Part shown: in pieces, positions 29,962 through 41,300 of the stretch
Layout of the letters: each line of letters starts with the position of its first letter
Numbering within the stretch: position 1 is the stretch's first letter
The notes under the pieces: model-generated
What the model was told of the DNA's origin: nothing
Seen by the model: only the letters and a program-made list of their open reading frames with translations
Databases searched by the model: none
Position numbers and translations under genes: made by a program
NCBI GenBank assembly: GCA_020186115.1
Contig: WSYJ01000147.1
Span: forward strand, 62,001 to 126,000
Source of the DNA: Histomonas meleagridis
Taxonomy: Eukaryota > Parabasalia > Tritrichomonadida > Dientamoebidae
Length of the DNA: 64,000 bases
Direction: 5' to 3'

Positions 29962-30745
29962 TTTCTGGATATTTTGACGATTTAGCCACTTTTGCCATTG
30001 AAAAAACTGTTTATTTTGATTTGACACATGCGAAGTATTTGAAGCCAAAATGCAGATCAATAATTATTATAAAAATTATTTTGTTGAAGATAAATTGCCA
30101 ATTGATTGACTATTATTTAGGCGCACAATAAAAATATTAGTATCTTTCTTGGCTGATATTTTTCAACATGAATTTCATTCAGAACTCATAAATTTAGCTC
30201 ATTAAATTATAAAATTTAAGAATAATTTCAATAATATGGTGTTAAATAGATTAAAGTGAATGAAAACAACATGGTGGTGTAAAATAAAAACGTTAGAAAT
30301 AATATCGTTAGAAATAATATCGTCGAAAGCAAACTGCCATGAACATTTTTAATCGTTATAATTTATTTGTTTGCATTCACAAAAAGTATACTCTCAAAAA
30401 GCTGCTATCAAAAAATATCGACGTTCAAAAAATTGTATCGAAGAACCTAGGACGTATAGTAAATTACCGTCGTAAATTAAAATAAAACCCAACTTTTTGT
30501 GTTCAAAAAGATGGAGGGTTTGTGATAACGAATTAAAATTAATATTTCCCAATATAGAAGTAAAAACTATTAAAAATATTAATGTATCAAATTTAATAAA
30601 TGATTTCCTTCTCATGTAATGCTTTAGTTTGTCGATTTAGCACGAATACAATGAAAAATTTTGATATTATTGAGTTTTGAGTTCCACACAAAAATCAAAA
30701 AATTCAATCAAGCATTGAATTGAAGTAAAGTATTTAATTCTATAG
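29962..30745. other. Intergenic, no supported gene
   Basis: AT-rich spacer. A 73-codon minus-strand frame (30615-30394) begins with a signal-anchor-like MRRKSFIKFDTLIFLIVF but then loses any recognisable pattern. It may be a secreted-protein relic and is not called. Confidence 0.35.
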
Positions 30746-31519
30746 ATGGAACAAGGACAAGAAGAAAAGACGCAACCCGTTCAAAAGAAGTATTTTCCAA
30801 TCGGAGGGAAAAACAAACTCCACGACTCAGATATAAACTTCATCCACAAGCCACTAAATATGCAATCTCTTGCATATGCAAATTCATATGTTTCCCCAGG
30901 CATTTATTTAAAGAAGCCCAATCCTCTTCCCGATATTTATACTACATGCCCTGAACTTAAACAGTTTAAACCCATAATTTCATTCCAAAACCAAGTAATC
31001 CAAAAATCCCGCCCACCAAGTTTCGACCCAGAAAAAACAATAATTGTTCCATCAGAGCTCGGATTTATTCCGGAATCTGATTGGTCTGCCAAAGCCTTTT
31101 CATTATGGGAATTAAGGGAAAAGTATTTCATGCGAAGAAATGGAGCCATTCGTCAATTTGACTGCAAGCTTTTCAACGCCCTTCGAATAACATTAAAATA
31201 CCCAGATGCTTATCAATTCGTTGGAGCAATCTGGATCACAAATTCAATAATGAAAATTGATTCTCAAATTTTTGCACATCTTTTAAACATCCACGCTGTT
31301 CAAGGCGGTTTATTCCACAAACAGGGCAACTTCTCAAGGCATGGATTTCAACATATACTTCGGAGCAGCTCAATTTCCTTGATGAAGAGCCCCGATTGTA
31401 GTGATGTTGACGATTATCAAGTTCGATTATACCAAGATAAAGCAGTGAATGGATTCCGTGATGGCTATTTCCGGTTTACGAGGGATTTTGAGCCGTCTTG
31501 TTTCGGTCGAACGAATTAA
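30746..31519 (+). CDS. Probable initiator-binding-domain (IBD-like) protein
   Basis: The 257-residue product has a disordered N-terminal half and a compact domain at about residues 105-210. It contains WELREKYFMRRNGAIRQFDC, LFNALRITLKYPDAYQFVGA, IWITNSIMKIDSQIFAHLLN and GGLFHKQGNFSRHGF. The order (helices, a WVTN-like turn, an FAHLLNI recognition-helix block, then a basic turn) resembles the trichomonad initiator-binding winged-helix domain seen in the IBP39-like gene at 20.8 kb, though not closely. If correct it is a DNA-binding regulator. No IBP39 C-domain is present. The assignment is an inference. Confidence 0.5.
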   Translation: MEQGQEEKTQPVQKKYFPIGGKNKLHDSDINFIHKPLNMQSLAYANSYVSPGIYLKKPNPLPDIYTTCPELKQFKPIISFQNQVIQKSRPPSFDPEKTIIVPSELGFIPESDWSAKAFSLWELREKYFMRRNGAIRQFDCKLFNALRITLKYPDAYQFVGAIWITNSIMKIDSQIFAHLLNIHAVQGGLFHKQGNFSRHGFQHILRSSSISLMKSPDCSDVDDYQVRLYQDKAVNGFRDGYFRFTRDFEPSCFGRTN

Positions 31520-32561
31520 TTCCGATTCAAGTTTCAATAAAACTAGAATTTTTCAATTCTATAGTTCTCATTCAAAAAGTCAAAAACGCAATGAGGCGGG
31601 TTCAAATGCAATTGAAGTTGCTATCGTTTTTGCAACCGCGAATAAATTTGTCCGCAATTCAGCAATTGCAAACGTTCGTCAGTTTCTCTGACGACGAAAA
31701 ATAACAGTTATTTTACAACGATTTATCCGAACTTTGATTCAAAAGCGATATTGAAAAGCTTCTTTATTGAGACATTGAAAAATTGAATATTAATCGTTTT
31801 ATAACGACGATAAATCGTTGGATTGTGTACAGAACGATAGTACAAACGTTTTTCGATGCGTTAGCAAAAATTTCTTTTTCATGATTATATTATGATTTTT
31901 GAGGAAAAATATTGAGGTCACATTGTAAAACTTCCTGTTTTTTTGTCATATTATAATTGTTACATCAAGGATTCATACCATCTATAAGGTTTTCCAAATT
32001 AATGAGGAATATTCCCGAAAAGTTTATCTTATCAAAAAGTTATTTTATGGTAATTCAATTTGCCCGACCAAATTTTTTCAGATATGTGAAAAATGATATT
32101 CATCGTCAAAATTTGGAGTAATTATTGTTTGATGTTCCATCACTAAACTTCCATTTTTTTGTGGCTCCAAAAGAAATCGATTTCGTTCAAAAATTGTTTG
32201 ATATGTTGCTCGATATTTAAGTCAGCAACAAAAGCATCGTTTTACATGCGTTGGGATAATAACAAGCAAGTTATCTGATATTGAATAGATCTCAAAAGGC
32301 TGTACTTCTTATTTCGAAATAATATATTTCTATTTGAAATAAAAATTGAATATCCGATAAAATTTGTGTTATTGAAGTATGAACGGATTTGTAAATTCTT
32401 TACTGAAAACCCTAATTTGCTTTCTGTGAGACGATTTAAGTTTTATGGCGATTTACTTTCTTCATAGAAATCTTAACGTCTTTTACGACTTTTCGAATTT
32501 TGCTCTCTTAATTCCATTGAAAATTTTGTAAATTTGAAAGAATTGAATTCTGACCTCTAAA
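31520..32561. other. Intergenic with a decayed coding relic (32002-32220)
   Basis: A 73-codon plus-strand reading frame from ATG 32002 to TAA 32220 is interrupted only by one TAA at 32119. It retains coding-like composition (SYFMVIQFARPNFFRYVKND; PKEIDFVQKLFDMLLDI). No family was recognised. The rest of the spacer shows nothing. Confidence 0.3.
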
Positions 32562-33893
32562 ATGACTGTTGTTAGCGCCATCGGATCTGAAGTTACTAAA
32601 TCGATATGGAAAGCATGCGACGAAGTTGAAAGAACATGGGAAGAAGTCCTCGAATTGTTCCAACTTATTCCATCAAAAAAGGAGTCTGAATTAATTCTTT
32701 ATAAAATTTTATCTTTTAATCCAAGCAACACAATCGTTTCAAAAAATCCAAAAACGTCAAGTGCTATTTCAGAAATCAATGATATTGTATTAAGACTCTC
32801 AGATTCGATCCAAGCAGATCCACATAATTATACAAATTGGGTTTCATTAGGTCACTGTTATCTTCTTATGCATGATCATCCCAACGCTTACACAGCCTAT
32901 ACACATGCACTCTCTCTTACTCAACAAAATGAAATCCAAGATCCTAACTTTTGGCTTGGCATTGGCTCTGTTTATCAATATTTCAAATACAATGCCTCCA
33001 TTGTTTTTCTCCGTCATGCCGATACTATTCCTACTGATAGTCCTCTTTATTCTGATTTACAATTTCGCATTGCGTTAGCCAATCGTGATACCGGCAACTA
33101 TCAAAAAGCGTTAGAAATCTTCACAGATCTTATCCAATCACCACCACCTGATTTACTCTCAGATGATATCTTACTTCACATTGCCTTTACATATCAATTA
33201 GACCATCAAACCACCAAAGCCACTGAAACGTATGAAGCGTTATACCAACGCCATCCGGATAGTCTAGATCTTATCCAACAATACGCCTGGTTCTTATCAC
33301 TTCAAAATGATCCAATCAGTCTCAACAAAGTTGACTCATTAATCCTACAGTTCAACAATGACTCAACGCTTAAACTTATATCAGCACGAATTGCGATGAA
33401 ACGTCAAGATATGACCACTGCGTATCATAACTATTGTGATTGCATTACGTATTGGAGCGATTCCCCATTGTTTTGGTGTGGTCTTGGAGTGTTATATTTC
33501 AAGAACGATCAAATGCGTGACGCAGTCATTGCGTTTCAACGCGCATTGTACCTCAGAGGAGATATCTATGAGGCGTGGGCGAACTTGGGATTAATTCTCG
33601 AGCTACAAGAACAGCCGAAAAACGCTTTCAACATTTATCAGGCATCAATCAAACAATGTCCGAATAGCGAACTCCTGAGAGAAAGATACCATGCACTGGA
33701 GTCAGGAAGATCGAGACAGCCAACTCCTGCTATGGTGTTGGAGATTAACGACTCAAACTATTTCACACAGGCAGTAGAAAGGATATCAGAAGAATACGTG
33801 GCGCTGCCTCCAGCAATCGAAATAAAGGATTTGGATAAACACTCACAGGAAGTGCTAAGGGAATTCACATTGAAGCCAAAGTCGATTTTCTAA
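32562..33893 (+). CDS. TPR protein, Cyc8/Ssn6-like
   Basis: The 443-residue product is built of about nine tetratricopeptide repeats (about residues 85-385). Repeat sequences include NYTNWVSLGHCYLLMHDHPN, FWLGIGSVYQYFKYNASIVF and SPLFWCGLGVLYFKNDQMRD followed by AVIAFQRALYLRGDIYEAWA and NLGLILELQEQPKNAFNIYQ. The last two repeats are very close in pattern to yeast Cyc8 (NPIFWCSIGVLYYQ, EVWYDLGTLYE). Cyc8 works with Tup1 as a transcriptional corepressor; UTX demethylases share this TPR type, but no JmjC domain is present. No glutamine-rich tail follows. The corepressor role is an inference from repeat similarity. Confidence 0.7.
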   Translation: MTVVSAIGSEVTKSIWKACDEVERTWEEVLELFQLIPSKKESELILYKILSFNPSNTIVSKNPKTSSAISEINDIVLRLSDSIQADPHNYTNWVSLGHCYLLMHDHPNAYTAYTHALSLTQQNEIQDPNFWLGIGSVYQYFKYNASIVFLRHADTIPTDSPLYSDLQFRIALANRDTGNYQKALEIFTDLIQSPPPDLLSDDILLHIAFTYQLDHQTTKATETYEALYQRHPDSLDLIQQYAWFLSLQNDPISLNKVDSLILQFNNDSTLKLISARIAMKRQDMTTAYHNYCDCITYWSDSPLFWCGLGVLYFKNDQMRDAVIAFQRALYLRGDIYEAWANLGLILELQEQPKNAFNIYQASIKQCPNSELLRERYHALESGRSRQPTPAMVLEINDSNYFTQAVERISEEYVALPPAIEIKDLDKHSQEVLREFTLKPKSIF

Positions 33894-34371
33894 AAATTTA
33901 TGATGAGAATATATTAATTTTTGCAATGTAATGTGAATTTTTTTAACGAATATTAAAGTTTCGATGATTCGATATACCATATTAACATCTATTCACGAAA
34001 AAAAATTGTAAAAATTTACTTAAAAAAGTAAAATGCACAAATTTTTTTATGTTAAAAAAAATAATGGCATAAAAGTCTTATTTTTTTTTTTTTTTACAAT
34101 CAATAATGAAGTACTAATACATGTTAATAAATAATAGAAGATGAATCTAAATTTATATGATTATATTTAAAACACTTTTTGTGATAATGAGGTTGACTCA
34201 GAAAAAACTATAAAAATTAGAAGAGATAACATATAATAACATCAGAGCAAAAAATTGCTTTCATTAATAATAAACCCAATTTGAATTATGTGAATCACAT
34301 TACTTAAATTCTGAATTTAATTAAAAACAGATTATATTGTAACATTTAAAAATATTAATCAATGTTTTCTT
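33894..34371. other. Intergenic, no gene seen
   Basis: AT-rich spacer with a long T run near 34080-34096. No coding frame or RNA gene was recognised. Confidence 0.4.
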
Positions 34372-34869
34372 TTACTTTTCATTGATTACTTCTCTTGGTA
34401 CTTCCTCAGTTGTTTCCAGGATTATGTTTCCTATTATTGGCTTAATCATTAGTATCTTCTTGATATTACTCGCTGCATTAAGTATATCATCATTCTCTTG
34501 AATAAATTGATTTGTTTTCAAAATTAACTCATCGATATCACTCCCAAAATAAGCAACAGAATACTTATAATTAAAAAGACTGGCCATATCATCTGTATAA
34601 ACTTCTCTTGATACATTAAAGAATACTATTGAAGAATAAAAAGGATAATCATCCGAAACAAGATCTATTTTGTTAATCAATGCCACATATTTATTAGGGC
34701 GTGCAACTATGGTTTTGGTGTAATTACTTTTTGGTTTTTGAATAATTACTACCATTGGGGGAAGGGAAAGAGTAGTATAATTAGTGACATTGTCTTCTTC
34801 TAAAAAACTAGTAGTGTTGTTCAGAAATGTTGAAGAAAGACTCATGGACAATAGAAAAGAAACAAACAT
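34372..34869 (-). CDS. Small secreted protein, function unknown
   Basis: The 165-residue product begins with a likely signal peptide (MFVSFLLSMSLSSTFLNNTT) and continues with several potential N-glycosylation sites (NNT, NYT, NVS). There is no later transmembrane helix. It shows alternating strands and helices (PPMVVIIQKPKSNYTK; ASNIKKILMIKPIIGN) but no recognised domain. It appears complete and isolated, with spacers on both sides. Confidence 0.5.
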   Translation of the reverse strand: MFVSFLLSMSLSSTFLNNTTSFLEEDNVTNYTTLSLPPMVVIIQKPKSNYTKTIVARPNKYVALINKIDLVSDDYPFYSSIVFFNVSREVYTDDMASLFNYKYSVAYFGSDIDELILKTNQFIQENDDILNAASNIKKILMIKPIIGNIILETTEEVPREVINEK

Positions 34870-35587
34870 TTAAAATTATGTGATAACGAAAAAGTCATCT
34901 GAATCATAAACTTATAAAATTAAGCAATGTACTTTTTGAGCGATGTGAATATTAATATTAAAATTGTTTTCAAATATAAATTTTCATAAAAATTGAAAAA
35001 TTAAAAAACTCATATTAGTTTATTTATATAAATTTGAATAAAATATAATTACGATAATTAACATATGTAAAAATTTGTTTTACAATCAAAAATAGCATTT
35101 TAATGTAATTTTTTTTTATACACAGTGGCGATCGTACAATATTACCAATTTTAAAATTGCTTGAAGAATGGAAACAATCATTTTAATATCACAATTCATT
35201 CAAAAACACAAAAGTGCTACTTGATAAGCCAAACAATTTCCAATGTACATTTTTGACTAAGTCTGTTGCCATATTTGACGTCGATCATTTCCATGTGAAA
35301 AATGGCAACGATAGCTCTTAAATATGGAAACCGTTCCGATAGGTTTTTTTGCAGTCACTTTTAAAAAATGTGTTGCCATTTTCTTCTATGTGTTTCCCAC
35401 AGTTTTTGAATTTTGGGTGGCAATGAAAGTGTTTACTTTTGAAGCTAATAGACAACTTTGAAATAATTTCTTTAATTAAAAATGGTCAATATATTGTGAT
35501 GTATATACATCTAGATTTTTGACAAAACATTTTCACACAAAAATATCTGACAAAATTCATTCGGCCAATTTCAAAAAAGTAACAAAG
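34870..35587. other. Intergenic with repeated GTTGCCAT motifs
   Basis: No coding frame. The octamer GTTGCCAT or its complement occurs at 35265-35272, 35302-35309 (reverse complement) and 35372-35379, with a related GGTGGCAAT at 35416. All lie 160-320 bp upstream of the small membrane-protein gene. Confidence 0.45.
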
Positions 35588-35803
35588 ATGAGCCAATTTA
35601 GTCCTTGTATTTCTTTTAAAGGACAGAACTTTATCTTTGTTTTAATGTCAATCATTGCATTTTCGTGCGTCGTTTTATTCTTTCTTTATGAAAACAAAAA
35701 GCGTAGAAACTTTGGAATGGAAATAATTTTTGCAATTTTTGCCGCATTCACTCTTAGCATCTGGATTTTCTTTGCTCTTCTTCGTGCCGATATTATTTTA
35801 TAA
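35588..35803 (+). CDS. Small two-helix membrane protein
   Basis: From the ATG at 35588 the product has 71 residues. A short head (MSQFSPCISFKGQ) is followed by one helix (FIFVLMSIIAFSCVVLFFLY), a basic loop (ENKKRRNFG) and a second helix (EIIFAIFAAFTLSIWIFFAL). No family was recognised. The regular two-helix design with a basic turn, and a stop right after the second helix, support a real gene. The frame extends upstream but without a better ATG. Confidence 0.5.
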   Translation: MSQFSPCISFKGQNFIFVLMSIIAFSCVVLFFLYENKKRRNFGMEIIFAIFAAFTLSIWIFFALLRADIIL

Positions 35804-36078
35804 GCAATAAAATTTATTTTCTGTACTAATTTCTTGCGATTTTTTTTAAATACTTAAAACAAACCTAATTTACTGCTTTCATATGTTTTTAGCTTTGATA
35901 CATTAAAACAAAAAGATTTCTTCATATTTAAGATAACATTTAATTTTTATTTTTCACAAAGTTATTATGTCTTATGTAATTACTCCTCATGTTTTAAACA
36001 AGGGTAGGCAAAACGCGGACACGCAGAAACAAAAAAATCTTTGAAATGATAAAAATATGACTTCTTTCTTTTTTTTAT
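35804..36078. other. Intergenic, no gene seen
   Basis: Short AT-rich spacer between convergent genes. Nothing was recognised. Confidence 0.4.
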
Positions 36079-36417
36079 TTAAAAAATCATTTGATTAATT
36101 ATGTAGATTTTTGTATTTACATCCTGTAGTACAAATGTAAAAGTACGTTGGGCGTTTCCCCAAATGCAATCGCCAGAAACAATGATTGAGCTGTCATTAT
36201 ATGAAATTACGGCATATGAATTAGCTTTAAAGTCATGTTTTTCTTTTTTCAGAAAATCTACAATTTTTGAAACTCCAACTAATTTGGTATTATCGATAGT
36301 TAATTTGGATTCATTTGTGTAAATATCTTCAAGGGAAGTTCCATCAGCAACGAATTCACCATAGGCTGAAAGAATTTGTTCGACTTTTGCTTGAACGATT
36401 TGGGGTTGAGATGCCAT
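36079..36417 (-). CDS. NTF2-like protein
   Basis: Nuclear transport factor 2 carries Ran-GDP into the nucleus. This 112-residue product (from the ATG at 36417; an ATG at 36465 would add 16 residues) follows the NTF2 fold order: helix VQAKVEQILSAYGEF, the LEDIYTNESKLTIDN strand, the LVGVSKIVDFLKK helix, ISYNDSSIIVSGDCIW, and RTFTFVLQDVNTKIYIINQM close to the family C-terminus (IYITNDMF). The inner start was chosen because family members begin near this point. It could also be an NTF2-like domain protein with another role. Confidence 0.7.
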   Translation of the reverse strand: MASQPQIVQAKVEQILSAYGEFVADGTSLEDIYTNESKLTIDNTKLVGVSKIVDFLKKEKHDFKANSYAVISYNDSSIIVSGDCIWGNAQRTFTFVLQDVNTKIYIINQMIF

Positions 36418-36465
36418 TGGTCTGATCTCGAAAAAATATGTATTTTTTTTGAAATAGTTTGACAT

Positions 36466-36915
36466 CTTCCAAAGTTATCAATTTTTTTAATTGTTTACAT
36501 TTTCCAATAAAACGTTACAAGAAAAGTTTTTGGCCATTTAAACAATTAAAAAGTTATAGTTAATTTTATCGAGTCTGTTTATGAATCTTTAAACGATACC
36601 GCGAAAAGATCTCGAATGTGAAATTTGATGAAATATTTTTTTGAATATCGCTTGTAGAGTACGCTTTAAAGGGAATTCAATTTCATCATTTATTTTATCT
36701 ATGTTATTAATAAGTATTACCATTATTTTATTATTATGAAATATATCAAGACTAGCTAATTAAATGTGTTAGTATTTTACAATATAAAACAATTTTTATT
36801 CAAAGTATACACATACCAGTATAGATTAATGTGAAGCTTAAAATCATCAATCTTAAGAAGAAAAATAATACGATCAAAATTAATTGAATTTAACATCCAC
36901 AAATGAAAAAATAAA
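36466..36915. other. Intergenic, no gene seen
   Basis: AT-rich spacer. Nothing was recognised. Confidence 0.4.
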
Positions 36916-37881
36916 ATGAAGGAAAACAAAATAATATCAAAACAATATAAGCAAATTTCACATGCTTTTGCTGATAGTTCAAAGGAATAACGACATCAAA
37001 ATTTCAAAAAAAAAAAAATTCTTGAAAATTTACAAAATATTTTTTATTACCACATTCTTACCGGAAATCATCAAATCTAATATTTCATTTGAACAAACCT
37101 CAGATAGCTATAAAAAATCCAACCAAATATATCAAATTTTTGATTTGATTCGTGGTCCACAATATGTTCAATCTATCTCTCATGGAATTGGTTATATTTA
37201 TCAAAACCCATCTGAATTTGCGACATCTTTATAATGATATTAAAACGAAACAAGAAAGGAGTTTATATTATATAAAAATCATGGAATTTTTTCAAAAACC
37301 AGAATCATATACATGTTGTAATTTAATATCATTTGCAGAACATATCAGATGGTCATTTAAACGAACTCAAAAAAAAGTCTTTTTTATTATTATGAAATAA
37401 TATACTTATTGATTCCAAATTTTATGGAACTTTATTTCGTTATAATTTGCTTAATAAAGATATCCCTAAATTTGAAATAGTTTGTGATGATGCAATTGAT
37501 TTATTATCAATTAAAGATGCACAAAATAGTTTTAACTTAGCTCTTGATAAAAGAACGAAAAAATTTAATAATTTGGATAGTGACACTAGCATTAAAAATT
37601 CGATATTATTTCCGCTTTCAAAACTTGACGAAATTCCAATCGGTGAACAATTTCATATAATTTTAAATGTTTATTCGAAAATTGTCGGACTGTTCCAATG
37701 AGATAATGAACTTTCACTTGGCTATTTAGGACATTTCATTATAAAAGCGGGCGTGAAAACATTGCAAACTATAAGCATTTGTTTTTATAAGAGAAATGAC
37801 TTATTCGAAATGTTAAGTAATAACCAAAAACATTGGTGGGAAGAAATATCATCCTTCCTACAAAATATTACATCTGGATAA
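36916..37881 (+). pseudogene. VPS9-domain (Rab5-type GEF) pseudogene
   Basis: From the ATG at 36916 broken frames read YKQISHAFADSSKE, FITTFLPEIIKSN, IRGPQYVQSISHGIGYIYQN, YNDIKTKQERSLYYIK and FYGTLFRYNLLNKD. Then come PLSKLDEIPIGEQFHIILNV, FIIKAGVKTLQT and the C-terminal HWWEEISSFLQNITSG with a stop at 37881. The KLD...VNVYSKIV and FIIKAGVKNLQ-type blocks match the VPS9 domain, which activates Rab5-family GTPases at endosomes. There are at least three frame changes, explained by one-base excesses in A/T runs, and an in-frame TGA near 37698. The mixture of lesions makes a true pseudogene likely. Confidence 0.6.
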
Positions 37882-38300
37882 ATTTTTAATAAATGTTCAC
37901 TGTTGATTAACAAATATATAAAAACCTACAAAAGAATTCATTAATACAAAAATTTTTGGAATTTATTTATTCACAATTTTATTCAAGACATGATGTCATC
38001 CATCGGTAAAATTTTTTTTTTTTATTAATTAGGTTCTAAAAATATAAACTCATACAATTTTATCATAATTTTTAGAACCGTTTATAAACATTCAATAACT
38101 TTTTGAACACAACATGTTGTTTGTCACGTGACGCAAGAAGTTGATTTAGTTAGTCAAATACTGATATAGACAGAAAACTTCACAAATATTTCATAACGTT
38201 ATTATTACAACAGAGTTCAATTTTTCCAACGTCATTTTTTCAATTTTTTTGTGATTTGAATTTCTCAAAAAGATGAAATAAGATAATTTCATTTTTATAT
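37882..38300. promoter_or_regulatory. Intergenic with initiator (TCATTTTT) of the M60-like gene
   Basis: TCATTTTT at 38289-38296 places the +1 A at 38291, 10 nt upstream of the M60-like ATG at 38301. The same eight bases serve Hsp70 and the SnoaL-like gene. The rest of the spacer is AT-rich with no gene. Confidence 0.55.
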
Positions 38301-41300
38301 ATGATTCTTAATTTATTGCTATATCTCATTAAAACAGAGAATATAGGGAGATCTGTATATGGAAGCCCTGGTATTGATGAAGTTAATCTTGATTTACATG
38401 ATGGATTCGAGATCCTAGAACGCAATTTAACTATACCAAATCGTACCCATATCAAAGAAGCTCATTTTACAAGTTCGGTTATTAATGATGACGACTATCC
38501 GTGGCCAGGACATCCATATAAAAATACATGTAATTGGACACTATTATCAAATGAAACAATTAATGTCAAAAATAAATATAAATCAGTAGATATGACACAA
38601 GAAGAATTATATTGGCATCCAGCAGGTGCAAAACAATTTTATACCACACAAGAAGAGATAGATCAGATGGAACGTGTTAAAGTTCGCCTTATTTTATCAC
38701 CAAAACGTTTACGCCATACAACTCCATTCTTTTTACCACCTGGCGAACTCATGACAATTGAAATTTCTGAAGAAACTGTTTCTAAAAACATTAGAATTGA
38801 TTATAATCAACATACAGAAAATATTTGGAAAGGAGGAAATGGTGAAGCAGTGTCTAAGAACCGTTTAAATGAACTTTTACTTGAGGGAATGAGACTTACA
38901 AAAACCAAATGCACAATGGGGACACCATATGGTGCCAACTTATATTTCCATATAAGTTCTGCTGAACCGATTGAAATTAATATCACTGGTGTAATCATTA
39001 ATCCATTTTTTGTTTATGGTGTTCATTCTGATACTGAATGGAATAATTCACTTTCATTATTCAAAGGTCCTGTCTTTAGTTTTTATACTGGTAATATTGA
39101 AATTGTTGGATATTCACCATCAATTAAAGATTCAGCACAACGAATTAACGATTGCGGAGAATGGTTACGTAGTGCATATCAAATTGGTCAAACATCAGCA
39201 TACGATTATGGGAACAATCCAAAATTTGGACGTTCAATTAATCCACCACAACTTACATCAGAAACATTTGTTCCAGCAGGTGCAGCAGTAGCTATAACTG
39301 GAGAAAATAATTGTTTCTTCCCAACAAGCACTATAAATACATTTCTGAAATTTTCATCATTAATGGGTAATCCATGGATGGTAGTACATGAAATGAATCA
39401 TCTTAGGCAAAATAATTGGGGAAGAGCATTGAATGGTTGGGGTGAAATTACTAATAATGTAATTAATTTAGTTATATATGCGCAAAGTAATGAAGCAAGT
39501 AAATCAAGAACTATTGATGGCGCAAGTGGTTGGCCTGGTTTTGCAAATTCATTCACTAATTTAAATAATAAGGATGCGAATGATTTACGCTTATATTCAA
39601 TAATGCTTCATTATTTCGGTATCGAAAAAATGAAACAATTTATTGATGATGATCAATACGTTCGTTATTATCCTAGAAATACTTATGGAATTGCAGGCTC
39701 TGAAATGCTTCGTGCCTCAAAAGTTTTCGGTAGAAATATGAGATATCATTATAATTGGGAAGGTGTTACTGATGAAAAACTAACTAATGCCACATTAAAA
39801 GAATTAGAGAAAATGAATCTTCCTGAATTTCATCCAGTTACTACTGCTTATGGCTCAGGTTTTCTTGTTAATGATACAACAGGATTTATTACACAAAGAC
39901 CATTTTATTTACCAAATATTAATCAAACAATTGATTTTATTGAAACAATGCATTCTATTAAAGAAGAACATTTTGGTGAATTTGAATATGTTAGTGCTGA
40001 ATTTGAAGAAAATAGAAAACGATTTTGGGTTGAAAAATCCAAAGGAAAATTCACAAGAATTCCATTTACTAATATCACTGATGTTGAAGAAGTAATTGTT
40101 TCATATAATGATACAACAACAGGTGAAATTACTCGATGCATTTGTCACTTTAAGGAAACTATTCATAGTATTTATGATTATCAATATTATGATCTACCAA
40201 ATGGTTTGAAGATTAAAGATGCATATAATTTAACAGTAGGTAGAGAAGCTGATGCAATAATACCATTATCAAATACAGACGTATCAATTCCAAAGAAATC
40301 TGATCTAAGTACTGTTGACGTTGTTAAGCTTAGAATTCGTCCACCTAAAAATGCTTCATATAGATTCGTATTAAAAGGTAATGGTCAATCACAAATTTAT
40401 ATTTCAAATGAAACTTTAACTTATAATCCAAACATTGATGTTGTATTAATGACTGAAAAAGCTGGTCAATGGTATGCGAATAATCCAAGTGATCCAATTT
40501 ATCTTGAAACTACACAAGTTTATAATATGGCATATGTTATGTACACTACAAATACAAAAACAAATGGTTGGATAAGTTACTTTGAAGGATCAAGTTCAAG
40601 TTTGAAAACAATGGATGCTTCATGGTATGTTACAGAAGAAATACCACCAGAAGATTTGTTTTATACACAATATATCCCACAGAAAGAAAAAATTTATGAA
40701 ATGGATCTTTATAATGATCTTTCATTTTTGAGTAATGATCAATCAAAATGGAATATTACTAAATATCCGATTGGATTTGTATTCACAGGAGTAACTACTT
40801 CAAATCAGGGAACTAAAAATGAAAAAACTACAACGGAACTTATTAACTCGGCTATAACTGATGATGACCCAACAACTGAATTTAGAACTAATTATTGGAA
40901 TGGCCAAATTCCTGATTTCCCACACATTTATGAAATAGATATGGGCGAAACAAATGAATTTGATTCAGTTTATTTAGCAGTATCACAGAACACAGGTTAC
41001 TTTGATGTTTATGGCTATTTAGAAATTAGTGTATCAAACACAGAAGAAAATTTAGAATCAGAATCTTCGATTGTTTGGGGAGGATACTATGAATCTTTAA
41101 ATCCTGCAATTTCAATAGGAGAAAAAACTAAAGGACGCTATCTCAGACTTAAATTCCATAATAATACTAAAACTTGGAAAGATGGCCATAAAGGACGTAC
41201 TTCGATTAGAGAAGTTAAAGTTGGATATCAGTTTTACACACAAAAGGTTATTCCAATCACAAACACTAAAGTTATAACTAAGTCATCGAAGTGGCTTGAA

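Noticed and set aside
30394-30615. 73-codon minus-strand frame with a hydrophobic start
   Set aside because: A signal-like start alone in AT-rich DNA is weak evidence; no further pattern or promoter was seen.
31585-31610. GGTTCAAATGC resembling a tRNA B box
   Set aside because: No A box or cloverleaf could be built around it.
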